Origin: Scolanthus callimorphus
Lineage: Eukaryota; Cnidaria; Anthozoa; Actiniaria; Edwardsiidae
DNA: 64,000 bases
Direction: 5' to 3'
Assembly (NCBI GenBank): GCA_033964015.1
Contig: CM066921.1
Span: forward strand, 26,331,355 to 26,395,354
Made by a program: the position numbers and the translations under genes. The notes under the pieces were generated by a model that worked only from the letters and a program-made list of their open reading frames with translations, was not told the origin of the DNA and searched no databases. The number at the start of each line of letters is the position of its first letter. Within the stretch, counting starts at the first letter, position 1. Below are positions 1 through 11,900 of the stretch, piece after piece.

Positions 1-932
1 ATAGTGCCCTCTAATCTGTTCTCTTTTGTGTGTGCTCACAATTGAATACAAAAGAAACGATTAAAGTTATATTATCACTTGGCAAAATAAGGTGGCTGAA
101 GGTGATCCCTTGTCTTACTTGTTTCGGATCTGAAAATACGATACGCGCATGCTCCAGAGCGATCACTGAATTATCAGCAAAACTAATTAGACCATCCTAT
201 CAGAGAACTATTTAAGAATATGTAAAGCTAAAACGCATGGTCGCATGGATTGAGAAGAAGCGACATTATATACGATTTGTTTTAGAGGTTTATAGCCTTC
301 GCTTGCCGTCGTTACAGGACGATACTTCTCGATCTCGTACCCAGAGCCCGTCATCTTTTGGCCAGCAGCAAGATTCAGTGCTCTGGGAAGATCAAAATTT
401 GTGAGCATGCGTGGTAGATCAACAGCATAACGAACTCGCCTTTAAAACCCAACACAGCTTCATAATGCAAGAAAAATCCCCGAACTCCAATAAACAGTTA
501 AGGTGACTCATGCGAAAGTCAACTGCATTTCGCGAAAAAATTTTTGTCTACAACTTAAAGATCCTGTGTCCGATGGTGGTGACGAATAGTTTCGTAGCCC
601 ATAAAACTCTATGCTAATGAGGTAACGGTGAAGGTAGTGAATTCACTATCCAGTTAAATCTCGTGGAATTTCGATCCATCCTTTGGTCTAAAATTGATTT
701 ATGTGATACGAAGTCATAGAACAACAAACTAATGGTGTTATAAGATAAACACAACAAACCAATCATAACATTGTCACACCCATCGGACACAAGGTCTTTA
801 AAAATATACTCGCTATGAAAGTCGATCTTAGAGAATATAAGCCATGAGGTATCTTTTGGCAATATGTACGCATTATCTGATCTCCATTAACACTTTTAAT
901 AATATCTGAGCTTAAATGGACCCCTTCCTTGA
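1..932. other. Intergenic, no gene recognised
   Basis: Reading frames here are short and carry no recognisable domain. I see no splice-bounded exon, tandem repeat or terminal inverted repeat in this stretch. Confidence 0.5.
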
Positions 933-942
933 GAGATCAAAC

Positions 943-1811
943 GGATGTTACTAAAACGAGGAACGGGGACCCGGGGAGCAGGGATCCGGGGAACGGGGAC
1001 CCGCGGTCTGTGGACGAATTTCGATGGATTTTTCGTGGAAACCACACTGATGCGAGAATCAATGCGTCCCCTTAGATGTCCCAAAATGAAAATTACAGAG
1101 AATTGTTTCTCTGATGTGAGAAAAAGAGAACCATTATTACGTTTGCAAGAGCAAGTTATTTAATAAGAGAGCTTAGCACAAGTGGGATATTTAAATCGGC
1201 ATGTTTAACTTTTCATTCTTCTTGTTAAAACAAAAGACTGCAAAGAAAATTATTGAAACCAAGCCAATTATGTTGATGAGAAAAGGTATATTGCTATGAA
1301 ATTACATCACTTCGCACTTCTTCATCTTAACATGTGAACACAGATATGTTAATATACCGCACTCTCCTCGCTCAACTGCCAGACAGTCAAAGTAACATGG
1401 GAGCCATCCTCTGATTTCCTGGATATAGAAACATGAGTTCTCAAATAACCTTGAGTAGGACACTCATGAACGGAAAGTAGAGTAAAACTTTTAGAAAAGC
1501 AACTCATGTTTGTGGCATTAACCTCTCTCCAGTGCGACTGAAATCCATCGCAAACATCATCACAAATTCATCTGCTTGACTTTGACTACATATAAGATGC
1601 TATTTTTAGGACGAAAACCGGTAAAACGGCTTGCATTTCTTCGAAAGGAATTTCCACTCGCGAACGGCCGCCATGTTTATTATGCAAATTGGGCAAAACC
1701 GCTGAAAATTCGTCCCCAGACCGCGGGTCCCCGCTCCCCGGATCCCTGCTCCCCGTTCCCCGTTCCCCGTTCCCCGTTCCCCATTCCCCGTTCCTCGTTT
1801 TAGTAACATCC
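943..1811. mobile_element. MULE-like non-autonomous TIR element
   Basis: The ends are inverted copies of GGATGTTACTAAAACGAGG (943-961 and 1793-1811). The inverted repeat runs on through reiterated GGGGAACG/GGGGACC motifs. The 10-bp word GAGATCAAAC lies directly outside both ends (933-942 and 1812-1821) as a target-site duplication. A 9-11 bp duplication is typical of Mutator-like elements and Rehavkus-type relatives, but no transposase is present, so the superfamily is inferred from duplication length only. Frames rich in Gly/Thr/Arg or Pro/Ser across the GC-rich ends are repeat artefacts. Confidence 0.85.
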
Positions 1812-1986
1812 GAGATCAAACCCGCGCAAAAAAGAAATTGCTGGTATTTTTGAACGAAACTCCGTTAATCATATTGAGGTCATTTGGACTACAGTGTGTT
1901 GCCCAAACTCCGGACGCTTTTTGCGTTTAGCTCTATAACATTTCGAAAATAAGTCGCAACAGTTTGAAAGTTTGTAAGCGGTTTAA

Positions 1987-2155
1987 CCCTATTCAGACTG
2001 GGGGGGGGGGGGGGGGGGGGGCTTTTTGATTACTCTAAAACCACTGCAGCTATGATGGTGAAACTTCGTGACTTTTCCTAAAATTTATTTGGGGACATTT
2101 TGGTGTCAATGACATGTCAGTATCAACGGCCCAGTTTCCATGGCAACCAGTTTTT
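1987..2155. mobile_element. Truncated TTAA-type element (CCCTATTCAGACTGG family)
   Basis: TTAA (1983-1986) is followed by CCCTATTCAGACTGG and a long G run, then about 150 bp that is the reverse complement of the right end of the complete element at 61085-62014. Similarity is lost near 2155 and the partner end is not found, so this is a one-ended fragment. Confidence 0.7.
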
Positions 2156-2660
2156 GCTGGCTGGCAAAAAATAAAGAAAAAGAAATTGAGCCGCCGGTTT
2201 CTCCTGACACACTGAAAGTGCCTCCTGGAGAAAAACAGAAAATCTTTTCCCCGAAACTTTTAAAAGTCACATTTACAAAACAGACACGCCGAGACAGCTG
2301 TCCCCGAAAACAGTATGATAGACATTTCCATTCCGAACAATCGATCGTATGGTTTTTATTTTCCATAATCAGGCTTTTGGAACAACAACAACAACAACAA
2401 CAAAAAAATGGCGGCCTACACACGAAGAGCGTTTCTCTCTCACGTTTTGGCGAACTTTTCGGTAATTTAGAGTAAACATGATAAACTAAGAAAACTTCTG
2501 AAAATAATTTGGTTCTTGTTTTTGTAAGTATAGAAACTTCGATATAAGGAAATTTCAGAAACGACACCTTTTCTGGACTGAGCATAGTAGAGTCTGTTAA
2601 GGGAAAAAATAGGTAAAATCGTGCACTTCTGCGTAAAGGCGCCAAATTTGGACCATATGT
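2156..2660. other. Unassigned stretch with (CAA)n and a shared ~57-bp word
   Basis: It contains a short (CAA)n run near 2382-2405. The segment 2585-2641 is repeated in inverted orientation at 13087-13142, just beyond the L1-type element. This suggests two copies of one repeat family. No gene is seen; the long antisense frame across it has no recognisable domain. Confidence 0.4.
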
Positions 2661-3071
2661 TCCTTAGGTGAAATAAATCAGTTTTCGGGAGGGGTGCCAT
2701 CATTTCGACCCAAGGGGGGTAGGGTAGGGGCAATTTTGTCTATTTTCTAATTTGCCAATATTTCCTTGATATTAAAGGGTTTTAGATAAACAAGACCATG
2801 ACAATTCTTCCTGTATGGTGCCCTTCACATTGGACTAGGTGGGGTTGCAAGAAATGTCCGGCAAGGGGGGGAAGGGGGAGTTTCGGGTCACATTTTCGTG
2901 CTACCCTCAGAGATCATGATTTCATCGTACAATCACAAAATTCGACATAAATATTCCTTAGGTAACATTTAACAGTTTTCGGAAGGGGTGCCACATTTTT
3001 GGCCCAGTGGGGGGAGGGCAGGGAGAATTTTGTCCATCTCCTGATTTACCCTATATTTCAGCGGTATTTAA

Positions 3072-4322
3072 GGACGGTGCCTACTAATGTTACTGCGCAT
3101 CCTGCTCGCGCATTCTATGCGGGTTTATGTATATGTAGCATTTTAATCAATCACATTTCAGATCCGGCTCGATGGCGCAGTTGGATAAGGCGCTAGACGG
3201 ACTGCAAGTACTCCGGGTTCAGAACTTACTCGAGGCCGTCGATTTTTTTTTTCTTTTTCCCCTTTTTTCTTCTTTTTTTCTTTGTTTTCCTCTGTAAATA
3301 ACCTTCAGTTGAAAATTTCTTGGGAAAATAACCTACAAAAGTTAACATTTAGTAAAAATATCGGGATTTTTCTCTGAGTCACAGTAGCCGTAGTTTTGAT
3401 ACCTAAAAATCTAGATATCTTAACGCAAATATTTTGCCAAAAAAACAGCAAATGAATCAGAAAACTTATTGTATATTTACACTTAAAGCTATAAAGCGTA
3501 GATGCAGTTTCATTTCAATGATGTTTGTCCAAGACTCGCTTTGTAAATGAAAAAAATGTCGTTGTTATCGTTTAAAAAACCCGGCTTTTCGTAAGTTCGC
3601 CTTGCTATTTTCAATAATCTCGACCTGCTAGTCATTAATTTTGGAATCAGACATACTACAACTTTATCTAAAATCAATATTTAAATTATTTAAGTCAATG
3701 CACCACGTAGTTACCTTTATTTTTCCACTTTTCCCCTCTTGCTTAAAGAGTCGCCATTTTGAATGTCAATTTCTACTCACAGGGGAGGGGTGCGCAGACT
3801 TGTCACTTTACCATTCTACCTGCTGTTAAAAGGCACGCTATTTCTGAAAATTGCGTGGCTACCCCTATATTTTTTTACACCATTCGAAAATATATATCCT
3901 CTGCAGCGTATTTGCAAATTTTTAACGTGCGAAAAATATGCTGAGGCTGTTTTTTTAACGCATAAATTAGCGGGTGTCAGGGTGAATTTGGGGCCTTTTG
4001 TAGAAATTTTACCCCCTAAAATACCTTTAAAAGCCGAAATTGACAAATATTTGTTATGGAATCCAACAAATGTAATAACAGCTACTGCTTTTACGAGCGA
4101 AAGTAGAATTGAAATAAAACTATCGAGTAAAATTTCATTTTTTTCGTAATTTCTAAAAAAACGCTAATTCTGCTTTTCAGGGTGTTGGGGATGGGTTATC
4201 TCGACAACTTGCGTGGGTACCCTACTTTTTTTTATCGGAAATAGATAGCCTTTCACATTACCTTTCATTACCACATAGTCATGAAGTGCGAAAAAAAAAT
4301 ACTGTTTTTGTGGGCACCGTCC
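3072..4322. mobile_element. TTAA-type non-autonomous transposon (GGACGGTGCC family)
   Basis: TTAA lies on both sides (3068-3071 and 4323-4326). The ends are GGACGGTGCCTAC and its inverted counterpart GGACGGTGCCCAC. Neighbouring units of the host array read straight through this point (for example around 4611-4626), giving the empty site. TTAA duplication is typical of Kolobok and piggyBac; no transposase is visible. A 128-codon frame at 3763-4149 has no recognisable domain and I do not call it. Confidence 0.85.
3166..3237 (+). pseudogene. Degenerate tRNA-like segment
   Basis: It has a good A-box-like word (TGGCGCAGTTGG) and near-complementary ends (GGCTCGA and TCGAGGCC). The B box is damaged: GGGTTCAGAAC where GGTTCGANNCC is expected. 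It lies inside the TTAA element and is followed by a T-rich tract. It may be a tRNA relic or a tRNA-derived SINE head. Confidence 0.4.
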
Positions 4323-4680
4323 TTAAGAGTTATCAATAAACAAATCCACGGTAATTCTTCATGAATGGTCCCCTTCATATTTGACTAGATGGGGTGCTAC
4401 AAACATTTGAAAAGGGGGAGGGGTGAGTAATGGATGAAATATACATGCTATGCGCTTTTTAATTGCAATTTGATTGTACAGTTACTAAATCAGACATGAA
4501 TGTTCCTTCGGCAACATCTAACAGTTTTTGGAAGGGGTGCCACAATTTCGGGCCAAGGGGGGGAGGGTAGGGACAATTTTTGTACTTTACCTGATTATCC
4601 CTATTTTTCAGCGGTATTAAAGAGTTATTGATAAACAACACCATGTCGATTCTTCATGAATGGTTCCCTTCACATTTGAC

Positions 4681-4990
4681 CATATGAAACAATCTCCAAC
4701 CGAAAATTGTCGTTTTTCAACACCTCACGGCCAAAACCATATTTGGAATCATTTACCTTATAAGGAAGTGACAGGAATCCTCTTTTGATAAGAATTTCGG
4801 CAAAAGTAGCAAGAAAACTGTGAAATTTTGAATGAAAACTTGCAGGAATTACAGAGCCTCGAGTTCTCGATCTGTCCACCATTGATTTTGGCTTGGCAAC
4901 CACGCTAAAATAGCCCACAGCTAGCCCGCGCGACTCGACCCAGTCCTTCCAAGTGCATTCGGCAAAAACGACAATTATTCAATGATATGC
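4681..4990. mobile_element. Short insertion in the ~300-bp array, loose inverted ends
   Basis: The array unit normally reads CACATTTGACTAGATGG. Here about 310 bp separates CACATTTGAC from TAGATGG. The inserted ends are weak inverted repeats sharing CATAT and ATTGTCGTTTTT. I could not settle a target duplication. Confidence 0.45.
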
Positions 4991-6667
4991 TAGATGGGGG
5001 TGCTACAAACATTTGTCGCGGGTGAGAGGCGGGTTATGGGTGAAATTTACATGCTATGCGCTTTGTAATTGCAATTTGATTGTACAGTCACCAAATCCGA
5101 CATGAATGTTCCTTAGGCAATATCTAACAGTTTTTGGAAAGGGGGCCACAATTCGACCCAAGGGGGGAGGGTAGGGACGATTTTGTACCTTACCTGATTA
5201 TCCCTATATTTCAGAGGTATTAAAGAATAATCGATGCTCTGCATCCAATCTAGCCAAATGCGAAGAGAATCGTAATAACTATTATGCTGTTGTTTATAGA
5301 TAACTCTTCGATACCTTTAATAAAAGTAAGGATAATCACAATGGGCAAAATTGTCCCTCCCCTCCCCTCCCCTCTTTGGCCAAAATTGTAGCACCCCTTT
5401 CTAAAACTGATAGATGTTGCCTAAGGGAATATTCATGTCGGATTTGGTGACTGTACAATCAAATTATAATTAAAAAAATGTAACATGTAAATTTCACCAG
5501 TAACCCGCCTCTCCCCCTCAACAAATGTTTGTAGCACCCTCATCTAATCAAATGTGAAGGGGACCATTCAAGAAGAATTATCATGCTTTCTTTATCAATA
5601 ACTCTTTAATACCTCTGAAATATAGGGATAATCAAGTAAAGTCCAAAATTGTCCCTACCCTCCCCCCCCCTTAGGCCGACATTGTGGCACCCCTTTTGAA
5701 AACTGTTAGATGTTGCCTAAGGAACATTCGTATCAGACTTGGTGACTGTGCAATGAAATTGCAACTAAAAAGAGCATAACATGTATATTTCATCCATTAC
5801 TCACCCCTCCCCCTTTTCAAATGTTTGTAGCACCCCATCTAGTCAAATATGAAGGGGACCATTCATGAAGAATTACCGTGGATTTGTTTATTGATAACTC
5901 TTTAATACCACTGAAATATAGGGTAAATCAGGTGATGGACAAAATACTCCCTGGACTAAAAAGAGCATAACATGTAAATTTCACCCATCACCCGCCCTCC
6001 CCCTCGACAAATGTTTGTAGCACCCCCATCTAGTCAAATGTGCAGGGGACCATTCATGAAGAATCGACATGGTGTTGTTTATCAATAACTCTTTAATACC
6101 GCTGAAATATACGGATAATCAGGTAAAGTACAAAATTGTCCCTACCCTCCCCCCCCTTGGCCCGAAATTGTGGCACCCCTTCCAAAAACTGTTAGATGTT
6201 GCCTAAGGAACATTCATGTCTGATTGGTAACTGTACAATCAAATTGCAATTAAAAAGCGCATAGCATGTAAATTTCATCCATTACTCACCCCTCCCCCTT
6301 TTCAAATGTTTGTAGCACCCCATCTAGTGAAATATGAAGGGGACCATTCATGAAGAATTACCGTGGATTTGTTTATTGATAACTCTTTAATACCACTGAA
6401 ATATAGGGTAAATCAGGTGATGGACAAAATACTCCCTACCCTCCCCCCATTGGGCCGAGATTGTGGCACCCCTTCCGAAAACTGTTAAATGTTACCTAAG
6501 GAACATTTATGTCGAATTTTGTGATTGTGCGATGAAATCATGATCTCTGTGGGTAGCACGAAAATATGACCCGAAACTCCCCCTTCCCCCCCTTGCCGGA
6601 CATTTGTTGCACCCCCACCTAGTCCAATGTTGAAGGGCACGATACAGGAAGAATTGTCATGGTCTTG

Positions 6668-7688
6668 TTAAGAAGGCAGCTAGGAGAGTCATTTCTCAGA
6701 CGAGGTATGCATTGAGTGGGATACCCCAGAGATGGTCTGCCTAAAGGAGACCTCGACACTACCCCCAAAATACCACGCCTGAGAAGAACCGCTAAAGACA
6801 TCCTACCATAGTAAGCCTCGACACGTGACTTGGAGGCATTCAAAATTATGAAAATGGATAGAATAAGGGTGAGTGGGCGCGTAGGACATCGAGATGGGCG
6901 CAATCTGCTTCGCATTGTTGCAGAGAAACGCGTTAAGGTGTTCTTCGTATATATTTATTATGGTGCACTGTGTTGAATCGTTATATTTATTATGTTATTG
7001 ATTGATGTTTTTATTGGTGTGTATATATGTGATAGAAACAGTATGTTTATATACTTTGTTTATTTACTTTGTTTATATACTATGTGTTGTACAACTGTTT
7101 ATTAAATTTATATCACATCAACTATGTAATTATATTCTTTATGTTTTTGTTATTCAGATAATGTTCTATTTCGTATGTTAACGTTATAAACCAATGATTA
7201 AGAAGTTACTTTGGATAATATAATATGTATAGAATTAAAATATATTTTTTGTAGGATTAAAAACAACAACAACAACAACAAACATGCAATTCAGATAAGT
7301 TTTTAAGAATAGAATGCAACCAATATTCAGGCTGAAATGACAGTGAACTACTTAGTATTGAAAAAAGAAAGTTGAGGAAGTCGATAGTTCAAAGCTCAAA
7401 ACAAGTCCCGTAGATCCCGCGCGAAGCAAGCTCGAAAACAAGTCCCGTAGATCCCGCACGAAGCGAGGCAGCGCAAGGGGCAATGCAAATGTATGCAAAT
7501 ACAGAGTAGAATTTTACGGACTAGTGCGCGCCAGATTGTATTAATTAACTGTGAATATAGGTGGCTCAATTTAAAGAGTAAAAAGATGAAAACTAAACCC
7601 TCAAAGACTAAAAACGAAAAACGAGAGGATAAGAAAGAAGAGGGTATCAAAAATACTTATGTTTCACAGCGTAGTCAGAGATCAGCCA
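6668..7688. other. AT-rich stretch, no gene recognised
   Basis: It contains low-complexity AT DNA (6940-7270), a short (CAA)n run (7263-7282) and two adjacent copies of a ~40-bp word with CAAGTCCCGTAGATCCCGC (near 7403-7425 and 7440-7462). Frames are short and unconvincing. Confidence 0.4.
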
Positions 7689-7781
7689 GGTTTGCTAGTC
7701 TGGGTCTAGCTATGGGAGAGTAAGGACGTGTTCTGTAAAGCTCCTGCTCTTTTAAACTTATTTTGAGGACCAAAGAATTCA

Positions 7782-8666
7782 ATGGCCTCCTTATTCACTA
7801 AACGAAAAGATAGGAACAGTAGTAGCTCAAGTGTATCAGAAAAGAGCCCGGTTAGTAAAAAACAAAAGGACTTCGAGGAGGATTTCGAGGAGGTCATGCT
7901 TGAGGGAAAGGACGCGGCAATGGCGGACGTGGCGTCGAAATCAAACCAAGATGCTATTATTGAGAAGCTTGGTGCTCTGGAATTAATTGCAAATGATATA
8001 AAAGCCCTGCATGGAGCAGTTTCTTCGATAAATAAGTCTATCACGAATCTTGAAGTCAAGTTTACGAAGCTGGAGGCGGATTTACTTTCGAATGTTAAGG
8101 TGACCACGGAGCTGAAGGCTTCGGTTGAGTTTGTGGGCAGAGAGGTTGACGAAGGGAAAAGAAATCTGCACAAACTGGAGAACACCACCAAGGAAGAATT
8201 AGGAAAACTTAAAGATCGCCTGCTAATGCATGAGGTCTACAGTCGTCGTGAAAACCTACGTTTTTATGGCATTTCTGAGAAAAAGGATGAAAACACCGCT
8301 GCAGAGGTTCTTTATAGATTTCTAGAGGGGGAAGTTGGCCTGGAAGACGCGCGAAATATTGAATTCCAAAGGGTGCACAGGGTTGGTCAGTCGGAGGATG
8401 GCAAGCCAAGGACGATATTGGCACGGTTCCTGAGGTTCTCTGATCGACAAAGGGTTGTGAAGTGCAGGAGTAAGTTCGTCAAGGTCGCTGACGATGAGGA
8501 GGAATCGCCTTTTGGAATCAGTCACGATCTCCCACTCGAGGTCTCTCGCATTCGAAAACGACTTATACCAAAGTTGATAGAGGCGAGAAATGACGGCAGA
8601 CGGGCAAGCTTTGGTAAAGCTGATCCCTTCAAACTTTACATAGACGGCGTCGAATTTAAGGAGTGA
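7782..8666 (+). CDS. LINE ORF1 protein (L1-type nucleic-acid chaperone)
   Basis: This 294-residue frame is uninterrupted. The N-terminus is basic and Ser-rich with Lys clusters (about residues 7-28). Residues 55-150 form a long Leu/Ile/Val heptad region expected to be a coiled coil. The stretch VYSRRENLRFYGISE opens an L1-type RRM, followed by a FQRVHRVG motif and KPRTILARF, and then a C-terminal domain with RKRLIPKLIEARNDGRRASF. This order (coiled coil, RRM, C-terminal domain) is the L1 ORF1p architecture. In that family the protein trimerises and coats the element RNA in cytoplasmic ribonucleoprotein particles. It sits 319 bp upstream of ORF2. The start ATG at 7782 follows a short leader and precedes all recognisable sequence. 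Its intactness contrasts with the broken ORF2. Confidence 0.85.
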   Translation: MASLFTKRKDRNSSSSSVSEKSPVSKKQKDFEEDFEEVMLEGKDAAMADVASKSNQDAIIEKLGALELIANDIKALHGAVSSINKSITNLEVKFTKLEADLLSNVKVTTELKASVEFVGREVDEGKRNLHKLENTTKEELGKLKDRLLMHEVYSRRENLRFYGISEKKDENTAAEVLYRFLEGEVGLEDARNIEFQRVHRVGQSEDGKPRTILARFLRFSDRQRVVKCRSKFVKVADDEEESPFGISHDLPLEVSRIRKRLIPKLIEARNDGRRASFGKADPFKLYIDGVEFKE

Positions 8667-8985
8667 CTTTTTTTTTTCTATAAGAAGTTTTGAATCTTCA
8701 TAAGAAATATTATTATTAGTGTTTTGGTCAAAATATGCAATCTTTTCTTTTTGGTTAAGAGCAGAAAGCAATAAGAACAATGGGTGCTTTTGTAAGCGAG
8801 ACACTAGTTCATCGTAGCGTTAAGGGCTTCCCGCCTGCTGCTTTTGGAATTGTATTTGTTGTACTTGTTTTTGTTGTTGTCTTTGTTCTTGTGTTAATCG
8901 TCTTGTATTGTCTTTTTGAGTTGGGTTGGTCTGCATCTCCCTGGGGCATTTCCATCACTTTTGTTGTGTTTCACTAATCAGTTCA

Positions 8986-11900
8986 ATGGGGGTACTGAAT
9001 GTACAGTTTAATTTACTCTCTCTTAATGTTCGTGGTATTCGCGATTTTCAAAAGCGGCAAACGGTTTTCGCTTGGCTAAATAAACGGAATGCTGATGTAA
9101 TCTTTCTTCAAGAGAGTCATAGCACAAAAGAGATTGAAAACAAATGGCGGCAGCAGTGGTCGGGCAAAATGTTTTTTTCTCATGGTACAAGCCAAAGCAA
9201 GGGAGTCTCAGTTCTCATACGTGGTACTCTGGATTGTACAGTTCAAAGGATTCATTCGGATGAGGGCGGTAGATATATTCTCCTTGAGGCGGAAATCCAA
9301 GGTGAGCATTTATTCTTTTAAATATTTATGCACCAAACAAAACACAGGAGCAGTCTTCTTTTTTTCGCAAAATTTCAAGTCTATTAGATAATGTACGTGA
9401 ACAAAATACGGACGCGAAATTGCTTTTGGGGGGCGATTATAATGTTTATTTCGATTCGTTTCTTGATGCCGAAGGAGGCAAACCAGCTGTAAAAGAGTCT
9501 ATCAAGGATTTAGAAGATATTATGTTAAGTAACGATTTAATAGATATTTGGAGGATTCGGAACCCGGATACACGTAGGTTTTCGTGGCGCCAAAAATCGC
9601 CATTGATTCAACGTAGGCTAGATTTTTGGCTTATTAGTGAAAATTTTCAAGATGATATTCAGAAAGCGGATATTAATATTGCTGTAAAGACCGACCATTC
9701 GGCAGTAACTCTTTCTATTGACAGTTTATGCGATGTACAACGCGGCCCGTCATCTTGGAAGTTCAATACGAGTCTTTTAGATGATAAATTATATGTCGAG
9801 CAGATGAAGAATAATTTAGCGAAGTGGCAAAGTGAAGAGAACTATAGCGAGGACCCACGGGTTAACTGGGACTGGTTAAATATCTTATTCGCAAGGAAAC
9901 TATCTCGTTTAGTAAAAAGCGTGCTCGAGAAAGGAGAAGTAAATTATCCACTTTAGAATATAACATTAAAATGTGTGAAGAAAATTTTTTAAAGAACCCC
10001 TGTACGGAGAATTGCGAAAACTTAGAAAGAGTTAAAATGGAATATGAAGAGGAATACGATTATATCACACAAGGTTTAATAGTTCGCTCACGTGCACAGT
10101 GGCTGGAGGAAGGGGAAAGAAGTACAAAGTTCTTTCTTGGCTTGGAAAAAATAGGAAACAAAAAACGTGCGTCAGGAAAATATTTTTGCAAGATGGAACA
10201 GAGTGCATCAATCCTAAAACAATTTTAGATGAATTAAATTTATTTTATTCAGATTTATATAAAGACAGATCCGATCGTGCTCTTAGTTCACACTCGTGCC
10301 CTTTTTTGGATTCTAAGTATATACCAAAAATTTCAAGTAAACTTCGTGAAGCGTGTGAAGGTGAAATTACGCAAGCTGAATGTTTTAATATTCTCAAGGA
10401 TTTTAAAAACCACAGGACTCCCGGTAATGATGGTTTGCCGATAGAATTCTTTAGATTCTTTTGGTCAGAAACTAGAGATTCATTGGTCAATGCACTGAAT
10501 TTTTCCTATCGTCATGGGGAGTTATCGACATCCCAAAAACAAGCTATAATTGCTTTAATAGAAAAAAAGGGTAAGGATAGAAGATGGTTAAAAAACTGGC
10601 GACCGATTTCACTTCTTAATGTTGATGTGAAAATTGCTTCGAAGGTTCTTGCGCATAGATTGGAAATGTTTTGCCTCATATTATCGACGTAGATCAATAT
10701 GCTTTTGTTAAGGGTAGAACAATTTTCGACGCGGTACGTACTGTGAGTGACATTGTTGAGTTCGTGAATTTTAAAAAGGGCGAAGGTATTCTAGCGGCAT
10801 TCGATTTTGAAAAGGCTTTTGATTCCGTAGATAGATATTTTTAATAAAAACTCTCGAGATTTTTGGTTTTGGTGAATCCTTCACAGCGTGGATCAAAACT
10901 CTTTATAATAATACGTCTAGTTGTGTAATGAATAATGGCCATGCCACGCCCTTCTTCCCATTAGGCTCTGGGGTGCGCCAGGGGGATCCCCTTTCCCCTT
11001 ACCTCTTTATAATGGTAATTGAGCTATTATCAATCTATATTAGGAATGACCCGAAAATTGAAGGTATTGTTATCGGTAAAAAAGAATTCAAATTTGTGCT
11101 TTTTGCTGATGACCTCACGTGCTTTGTCCAAAATAAAGTTCTTATCATCGTTTAATAGAAGTAATAGGCGAATTTAGCTCTTATTCTGGTCTATATCTTA
11201 ATAAGGATAAAACGGAGGTACTCCCTTTAGGGATCACTGTGTTAGACAATCCAGTTGAGCTACAGGTCAAGCAGGTAAGCTCCATGATTAAAATTCTAGG
11301 CGTATATTTCACTAATAATACTTCTCTATTTTACAAAGCCAATTTCGACAGTATAATGAAGGAGGTAAAGGAATGCTTAGGGAGTTGGAGCTGGAGGTCA
11401 CTTACTCTTATGGGGAGAATTCAAGTTATAAAGTATTTTGCAATTCCTAAATTGTTATATCGCATGTCTATGGTTTTTTGTAAGAAGGAATATTACCAGA
11501 AATTTAATACCCTACTTTACACCTTCCTGTGGAAGGGTCGCAAGGATAAAATTAAGAGAAAAGTTATCATTGGTGCTATTAATAAGGGGGACTCAGGATG
11601 CCAGATATAGAGAGTATGATTTTGGCTCAACGAATAATGTGTATACAGAAGTTCATAGGCCCATTTTTTAATGCAGGGTGGAAATATATTTTGGAGCAGT
11701 ATCTTAATTCAGTAGGGGGAGCCTTTTATTTCCATTGTAATTTTGATTGTAAGAACTTGCATTTTTTTATACCTGAATTTTATAAGCACTGTCTATTAAC
11801 GTGGCAAGCTCTGTTTCTGTCCTCTCCTCAACTTACTTTAGACGATATTTGCAATGAGGTCTTATGGAATAATAAATATATTCTTTTAGGAGGGAAACCT

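Larger units (their letters stand above)
2660..6667. repeat. Inverted array of ~300-bp tandem units
   Basis: Units carry a G-rich block (near GGGGTGCCACAATTTCGG, then GGGGGGAGGGTAGGGACAA), the words CCCTATATTTCAG and TATTAAAGAGTTATTGATAA, and ATTCTTCATGAATGG. They occur in + orientation to about 5250 and in reverse complement from about 5320 to 6667. About four units lie left of the centre and five right of it, one shortened near 5940. A ~485-bp higher-order period shows in the right arm (5867 and 6352). The outer parts pair: 2785-2800 matches 6648-6667 inverted. The left arm is interrupted by insertions at 3072-4322 and about 4681-4990. No reading frame is conserved between units. Confidence 0.85.

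Noticed and set aside
2106..2645. 179-codon antisense frame and overlapping 111-codon sense frame
   Set aside because: They run through a transposon fragment and a (CAA)n tract. The cysteine and glutamine runs are simple-sequence artefacts.
7706..8804. Antisense frames over LINE ORF1
   Set aside because: They are shadows of the sense ORF1, which has clear L1-type motifs.
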